A stretch of DNA of 64,000 nt, taken from Micromonospora olivasterospora. GTDB lineage: Bacteria > Actinomycetota > Actinomycetes > Mycobacteriales > Micromonosporaceae. Below the pieces are notes generated by a model that had not been told where the DNA came from, did not search any database, and worked only from the letters and a program-made list of their open reading frames with translations. Of the stretch, positions 60,317-64,000 are shown piece by piece (position 1 is the first letter of the stretch; each line of letters starts with the position of its first letter). Where the stretch lies: assembly GCF_007830265.1 (NCBI RefSeq), contig NZ_VLKE01000001.1:4960001-5024000 (forward strand), in the 5' to 3' direction. The translations under genes were made by a program, and so were the position numbers.

Positions 60317-61423
60317 ATGGCTGCCCTGCTCCGCTCCCGCGTGACCGACTGGACCGTCGTCGTACCCCTGCTCGCCGTGCTGGTGTTGGCACTGACGTGG
60401 GGTCGGGAACTGCCCCCGGTGCTCGTGGCGGTCGTGGCGGCGTTCCTCGCGGGGGCGGTGCTGGCGGCGGTCCACCACGCGGAGGTGGTCGCCCACAAGG
60501 TGGGCGAGCCGTTCGGGTCGCTGGTGCTGGCCGTCGCGGTGACGGTGATCGAGGTCGCCCTGATCGTCACCCTCATGATCAGCGGCGGGGACAAGGCGCA
60601 GGCGCTGGCCCGGGACACCGTCTTCGCCGCGGTGATGATCACCTGCAACGGCATCCTCGGGCTGTCCCTGCTGCTGGGCGCGCTGCGCCGCCGGGTGGCC
60701 GTGTTCAACCCGGAGGGCACCGGCGGGGCCCTGGCCACCGTCACCACCCTGGCCACCCTCAGCCTCGTGGTGCCGACCTTCACCACCAGCCGGCCCGGGC
60801 CGCAGTTCACCCCGGCCCAGCTCGCCTTCGCCGCCGTCGCCTCCCTGGCCCTGTACGGGCTGTTCGTGCTGGTGCAGACCGGCCGGCACCGGGACTACTT
60901 CCTCCCGGTGACCGCCGACGGGACGGTGGTCGACGCCGACGGCGACGGGCACGCCGACCCGCCGTCCACCAAGGCGGCCCTGGCCAGCCTGGCGTTGCTG
61001 CTGGTCGCGCTGGTCGCCGTGGTCGGCGACGCGAAGTCGGTGTCCCCGGCGATCGAGGCCGGGGTGTCCGCCGCGAACCTGCCGCAGGCGTTCGTCGGCG
61101 TGGTCATCGCCCTGCTGGTGCTGCTGCCCGAGACCCTGGCCGCGGCGCGCGCCGCCCGCCGGGACCGGGTGCAGATCAGCCTCAACCTGGCCCTCGGCTC
61201 GGCGATGGCCAGCATCGGGCTGACGATCCCCGCGATCGCCCTGGCGTCGATCTGGCTCGACGGGCCGCTGCTGCTCGGCCTCGGCGGCACCCAGCTGGCC
61301 CTGCTGGCGCTGACCGTCGTCACCGGGGTGCTGACCGTGGTGCCGGGCCGGGCCACCCTGCTGCAGGGCGGCGTGCACCTGGTGCTGCTCGCCGCGTTCG
61401 TCTTCCTCGCCGCGAGCCCCTGA
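60317..61423 (+). CDS. CAX-type cation/proton antiporter (ChaA-like)
   Basis: The 368-residue membrane protein has about eleven membrane segments in two homologous halves. The first-half alpha-repeat is GEPFGSLVLAVAVTVIEVAL with the essential Glu, and the second half shows VIALLVLLPETLAAARAARR. A hydrophilic loop with DADGDGHADPPS separates them. It probably exports calcium or sodium in exchange for protons. The start ATG 60317 is preceded by GGCAGGG. Confidence 0.9.
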   Translation: MAALLRSRVTDWTVVVPLLAVLVLALTWGRELPPVLVAVVAAFLAGAVLAAVHHAEVVAHKVGEPFGSLVLAVAVTVIEVALIVTLMISGGDKAQALARDTVFAAVMITCNGILGLSLLLGALRRRVAVFNPEGTGGALATVTTLATLSLVVPTFTTSRPGPQFTPAQLAFAAVASLALYGLFVLVQTGRHRDYFLPVTADGTVVDADGDGHADPPSTKAALASLALLLVALVAVVGDAKSVSPAIEAGVSAANLPQAFVGVVIALLVLLPETLAAARAARRDRVQISLNLALGSAMASIGLTIPAIALASIWLDGPLLLGLGGTQLALLALTVVTGVLTVVPGRATLLQGGVHLVLLAAFVFLAASP

Positions 61424-61567
61424 CCCGCGCCCGTCCACCCGCCTGCCCGCCGGTCGCCGGCGGCGGACGACCGGGCCGATCGGACGCTCGCCCGCGACGC
61501 CCGCGACGGGCATGATCGACCCGAGGCCGGGGTACCGCACCGGCAGGAACGATCCGTGGAGGCAACC

Positions 61568-62347
61568 GTGACGGCACGCTGCGTTCAGCCGGGACGAGTC
61601 GTCGGCGCGGCGGAACGTCGGCCCTGGGCCTCGCTGGCCGGCCTGCTGGCCGCGCTCGTGCTGACCGGCGGGTGCGTCGTCGGCGGGGCGGACCAGGACC
61701 AGCCGGGGCAGTCCCGCCCCGAGCGGCCCCGGCAGAGCGCCCCGTCCGGCGCCGACGGCACCCGCGCCGACGGCAGCACCAGCGTCGCCGAGTTCACCAA
61801 GGACTTCGAGGTCGCGGTGGACAAGGCGGAGCTGTACTGGACCGCCCAGTTCCGGGCCTCGGGCCGGCGGTTCCAGCCGATCCGGCGGATCGTCCCGTAC
61901 CAGCGCGAGGGCGAGGTCGCGTGCGGCGGGCAGGCGCTGCCCCGCAACAACGCGGTCTACTGCTCGGACGGCGACTTCATCGCGTACGACGTCAGGTGGT
62001 CGGTGGCGGCGTTCCGGCAGGTCGGCGACGCGTTCCTGTACTACCTGCTCGGCCACGAGTACGCCCACGGCGTGCAGGTGCGCCTCGGCATCCGCTACGA
62101 CTTCACCATCCAGCAGGAGTTGCAGGCCGACTGCATGGCCGGGGCGTACCTGGGCGGCTCGATCCAGGCCCGGCAGTTGGAGCTGGAGGACGGCGACCTC
62201 GACGAGTTCCGGGAGGGCCTCCTCGCCGTCGGCGACGACCCCGACCAGCCGTGGTTCGCCGAGGGCGCGCACGGCACCGCCGAGCAGCGCACCGACTACT
62301 TCTTCCGGGGGTACGAGTCCGGCCTGTCCGCCTGCGGCCTGAGCTGA
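61568..62347 (+). CDS. Neutral zinc metallopeptidase lipoprotein (YpfJ-like)
   Basis: The 259-residue protein has an N-terminal lipoprotein signal with lipobox LTGGC (Cys36), a Pro/Ser-rich linker and a metallopeptidase domain containing LLGHEYAHGVQ (HExxH 163-167), IQQELQADCMAGAY (third ligand Glu) and paired cysteines near 119 and 132. It should sit on the outer face of the membrane. The start GTG 61568 has GGAGG upstream; GTG 61556 is an alternative. Substrate unknown. Confidence 0.85.
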   Translation: MTARCVQPGRVVGAAERRPWASLAGLLAALVLTGGCVVGGADQDQPGQSRPERPRQSAPSGADGTRADGSTSVAEFTKDFEVAVDKAELYWTAQFRASGRRFQPIRRIVPYQREGEVACGGQALPRNNAVYCSDGDFIAYDVRWSVAAFRQVGDAFLYYLLGHEYAHGVQVRLGIRYDFTIQQELQADCMAGAYLGGSIQARQLELEDGDLDEFREGLLAVGDDPDQPWFAEGAHGTAEQRTDYFFRGYESGLSACGLS

Positions 62348-62513
62348 GCCCGACGGCGGGCGGGGCCGGCCTGCCCGGGCCGCCGCCGGCGGCGGTGTCG
62401 AGAGGCCGGCCGTGGGTAAGCGCCCGGCATGGAGCGCCCGGACATCGGGTTCACCCGAGACGCGGGGCGCGGGGACGCCCCGGCGTGGCCGGGGCGGGAC
62501 GGGAGGAACGACG

Positions 62514-62693
62514 ATGGCCGACGACGCGCCAGTCAGGGTCCCGCGGGCCACGACCACGATCGTCGGCGTGCCCGCCGACCCCGCTCCCGTGGAGCCGCCG
62601 AGCAGCCTGGACCTGTGGGCGCGGGGGCAGGAGCTGCACCGCTGCTTCGGCGACGACGACGGCGAGCCGCACATCCTGCGCGGCCTCGACTGA
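62514..62693 (+). CDS. Hypothetical 59-residue protein
   Basis: ATG 62514 has GGGAGGAACG upstream and opens a short frame with host codon use: ADDAPVRVPRATTTIVGVPA, then LDLWARGQELHRCFGDDDGE. It has no signal peptide or membrane segment. I recognise no family. Confidence 0.5.
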   Translation: MADDAPVRVPRATTTIVGVPADPAPVEPPSSLDLWARGQELHRCFGDDDGEPHILRGLD

Positions 62694-62816
62694 GGCGGGG
62701 CCGGGCCCGGCCGCTGGGCCCGCCGATGCCGTAGGTCACCCTCGCCGGGCACGGCTGACGGCCGCCGGGAGGAGGCTGGAAGGATCGGCGGGTACGCCCA
62801 CCGGAGGAGGCCCGCC

Positions 62817-63488
62817 CTGAGCAGCAAGCACCCCGCCGCCGTGCTCTTCGACATGGACGGCACCCTGGTCGACAGCGAGAAGCTGTGGGACGTCGCGTTG
62901 CAGGAGCTGGCGGCGGTGTACGGGGGCACGCTGTCCGGCGCCGCGCGCAAGGCGATGATCGGGACCAGCATGGCCGACTCGATGCGGTTGCTGCACGAGG
63001 ACCTGGGCCAGCCGCACCGGGACCCGCGGGCCAGCGCCGACTGGATCCACGAGCGGATCATGGACCTGTTCCGCAGCGGTCTGCGGTGGCGGCCCGGCGC
63101 GCTGGCCCTACTGGGGGCGGTCCGCGCGGCCGGCGTCCCGACCGCCCTGGTCACCTCCAGCGTCCGGCCGCTGGTCGAGGTCGCACTGGACACCCTGGGG
63201 CGGGACAGCTTCGACGTCGTGGTGTGCGGCGACGAGGTCGACGAGGCCAAGCCGCACCCCGAGCCGTACCTGACGGCCGCCCGGCTGCTCGGGGTGCCGA
63301 TCGCCCGCTGCGTGGCGATCGAGGACTCCCCGGCGGGGGTGGCCAGCGCGCTCGCCGCCGGCGCGGCGGTGCTGGCCGTGCCGGTGGAGGTGCCGATCGC
63401 GCCGGCCGACGGCGTACGCCAGCTGGAGAGCCTGACCGGCGCGGACCTGGAGCTGCTCTGCGCGCTGCTCGGCGAGCCGCCGGCCTGA
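62817..63488 (+). CDS. HAD-family phosphatase with probable CTG start
   Basis: The 223-residue HAD hydrolase has AAVLFDMDGTLVDSEKLWD (nucleophile Asp in DMDGT), LVTSSVRP (motif II), KPHPEPYLTAARLLG (motif III Lys) and CVAIEDSPAGVASALAAGAA (motif IV). Beta-phosphoglucomutase-like or sugar-phosphate phosphatase activity is plausible. No ATG or GTG fits well: GTG 62841 begins only three residues before the nucleophile and has no ribosome-binding site. CTG 62817 lies seven bases after GGAGGAGG and gives SSKHPAAVLFD, so I prefer it. Confidence 0.82.
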   Translation: MSSKHPAAVLFDMDGTLVDSEKLWDVALQELAAVYGGTLSGAARKAMIGTSMADSMRLLHEDLGQPHRDPRASADWIHERIMDLFRSGLRWRPGALALLGAVRAAGVPTALVTSSVRPLVEVALDTLGRDSFDVVVCGDEVDEAKPHPEPYLTAARLLGVPIARCVAIEDSPAGVASALAAGAAVLAVPVEVPIAPADGVRQLESLTGADLELLCALLGEPPA

Positions 63489-63506
63489 CGGGCCGGGGTG
63501 TCGACC

Positions 63507-63544
63507 GGGCCCCCTGCCACGCCGTGGGCGCGGACAGGGGGCCC
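63507..63544. terminator. Perfect 10-bp bidirectional hairpin
   Basis: GGGCCCCCTG (63507-63516) pairs with CAGGGGGCCC (63535-63544), between the convergent HAD and permease genes. Confidence 0.7.
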
Positions 63545-63554
63545 TCCGTGCACC

Positions 63555-64000
63555 TCAGTCGTGGGCGATCGCGCCCAGGACGTTGATCCGCGCCGCGCGG
63601 ATCGCCGGCAGCGCCGCGGCGACGACCCCGACCAGCGCGGCCAGCCCGAGGAAGAGGCCCATCTGGTTCCAGGGCAGCACCAGGTCGGTGATTCCCTCGT
63701 CCTTGAGCGCCTCGACCACGGCGGCGCCGAGACCCGTGCCGACCGCGACGCCGAGCAGCGCGCCGAAGACCGAGATCACCACGGCCTCCACGGTGATCAT
63801 CCGCATGGTCTGCGCCCGGCGCAGCCCGATCGCCCGCAGCAGGCCCAGCTCCCGGGTACGCTCCAGCACGGACAGCGCCAGGGTGTTGACGATGCCGAGG
63901 ACGGCGATCACGATCGCCAGCGCCAGCAGGATCTGAATCATCGTGAGCAGCGTGTCGAAGCCGCTGGTCTGCTGCTCGATGTAGCTGGCGCGGTCGACCA
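63555..64000 (-). CDS. FtsX-type ABC transporter permease, C-terminal part
   Basis: The frame enters from beyond the window and ends at 63555. It shows the last three membrane segments of an FtsX/MacB permease: LLALAIVIAVLGIVNTLALS, then the coupling segment ERTRELGLLRAIGLRRAQTM, VVISVFGALLGVAVGTGLGA and GLFLGLAALVGVVAAALPAI, ending VLGAIAHD. The ATPase partner should lie to the right of the window. Confidence 0.88.
   Translation of the reverse strand, partial: VDRASYIEQQTSGFDTLLTMIQILLALAIVIAVLGIVNTLALSVLERTRELGLLRAIGLRRAQTMRMITVEAVVISVFGALLGVAVGTGLGAAVVEALKDEGITDLVLPWNQMGLFLGLAALVGVVAAALPAIRAARINVLGAIAHD

Noticed and set aside
60110..63553. Very long open frames antisense to the antiporter, protease and HAD genes, and similar ones at 667-2319, 7857-11456, 20573-22240, 27561-31088 and 53881-57669
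   Set aside because: They are the usual antisense or shifted readings of very GC-rich genes: low-complexity Arg/Pro/Gly protein, no domains, and real genes with recognisable motifs on the other frame.

Overview
The window is high-GC DNA with actinobacterial codon use. It carries mshC (mycothiol synthesis), gpgS, an actinobacterial-type secA2, an F420-type LLM oxidoreductase and several families restricted to actinobacteria (PAC2, DUF3090, SCO1664, DUF5703). Gene content and style point to Micromonosporaceae, probably Micromonospora or a close relative; the genus is inference.

Layout. 1-3.7 kb: an unrecognised partial gene, a SigB/SigF-family sigma factor and a convergent STAS / anti-sigma kinase pair (GTGA overlap) behind a 28-bp tandem repeat. 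3.7-10.8 kb: DUF4383 membrane protein, GT4 and GpgS glycosyltransferases, a Gfo/Idh-MDR dehydrogenase pair, SecA2. 10.8-22.1 kb: stress and regulatory genes (GAF-ANTAR, DUF2231, cysteine dioxygenase-rhodanese, two receiver-less winged-helix regulators, TraR/DksA, DUF72, DUF2267, a JmjC oxygenase) and several broken genes. 22.1-26.8 kb: a four-gene minus-strand operon around a three-lobed FtsK/EccC-like ATPase. 26.9-31.4 kb: repeats, a NYN nuclease-like gene and a ClpC-like operon. 31.4-38.3 kb: an AT-richer foreign island with a secreted protein, an ABC transporter and a signal-peptidase-like protein, broken by point lesions and an ISL3 element, with an IS5-type element between the first two genes. 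38.3-41.5 kb: frameshifted LysR gene, hemerythrin gene, TnpB element. 41.5-57.4 kb: mostly conserved core (M20 peptidase, UppP, phosphatase-DUF3090-SCO1664-MshC block, GntR, PAC2, MetH). 57.4-64 kb: gene remnants, DUF4291 plus an aminoglycoside-nucleotidyltransferase-like gene, a broken GT2, a CAX antiporter, a zinc-protease lipoprotein, a HAD phosphatase and the end of an FtsX-type permease.

How the genes fit together. The sigma factor belongs to the family that reads GTTT-N15/16-GGGTA promoters. I can read seven matches to that pattern and one near-match (GTTA) just upstream of rsbV/rsbW-like, DUF4383, GAF-ANTAR, DUF2231, TraR/DksA, a repeat protein plus JmjC gene, ClpC-like and hemerythrin genes. 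This suggests that much of the window is one general-stress regulon. A second theme is leaderless transcription: seven genes have a TANNNT box ending 6-8 bases before the start codon. A third is decay: several otherwise normal genes carry one-base losses in short G/C runs, which may be real pseudogenes or sequencing errors.

The most unusual items are the FtsK-ATPase operon, the decayed export island with a signal-peptidase homologue lacking both catalytic residues, the -35-box-bearing 28-bp repeat array, and a dispersed two-palindrome repeat whose spacer lies in opposite orientations at its two clear loci.
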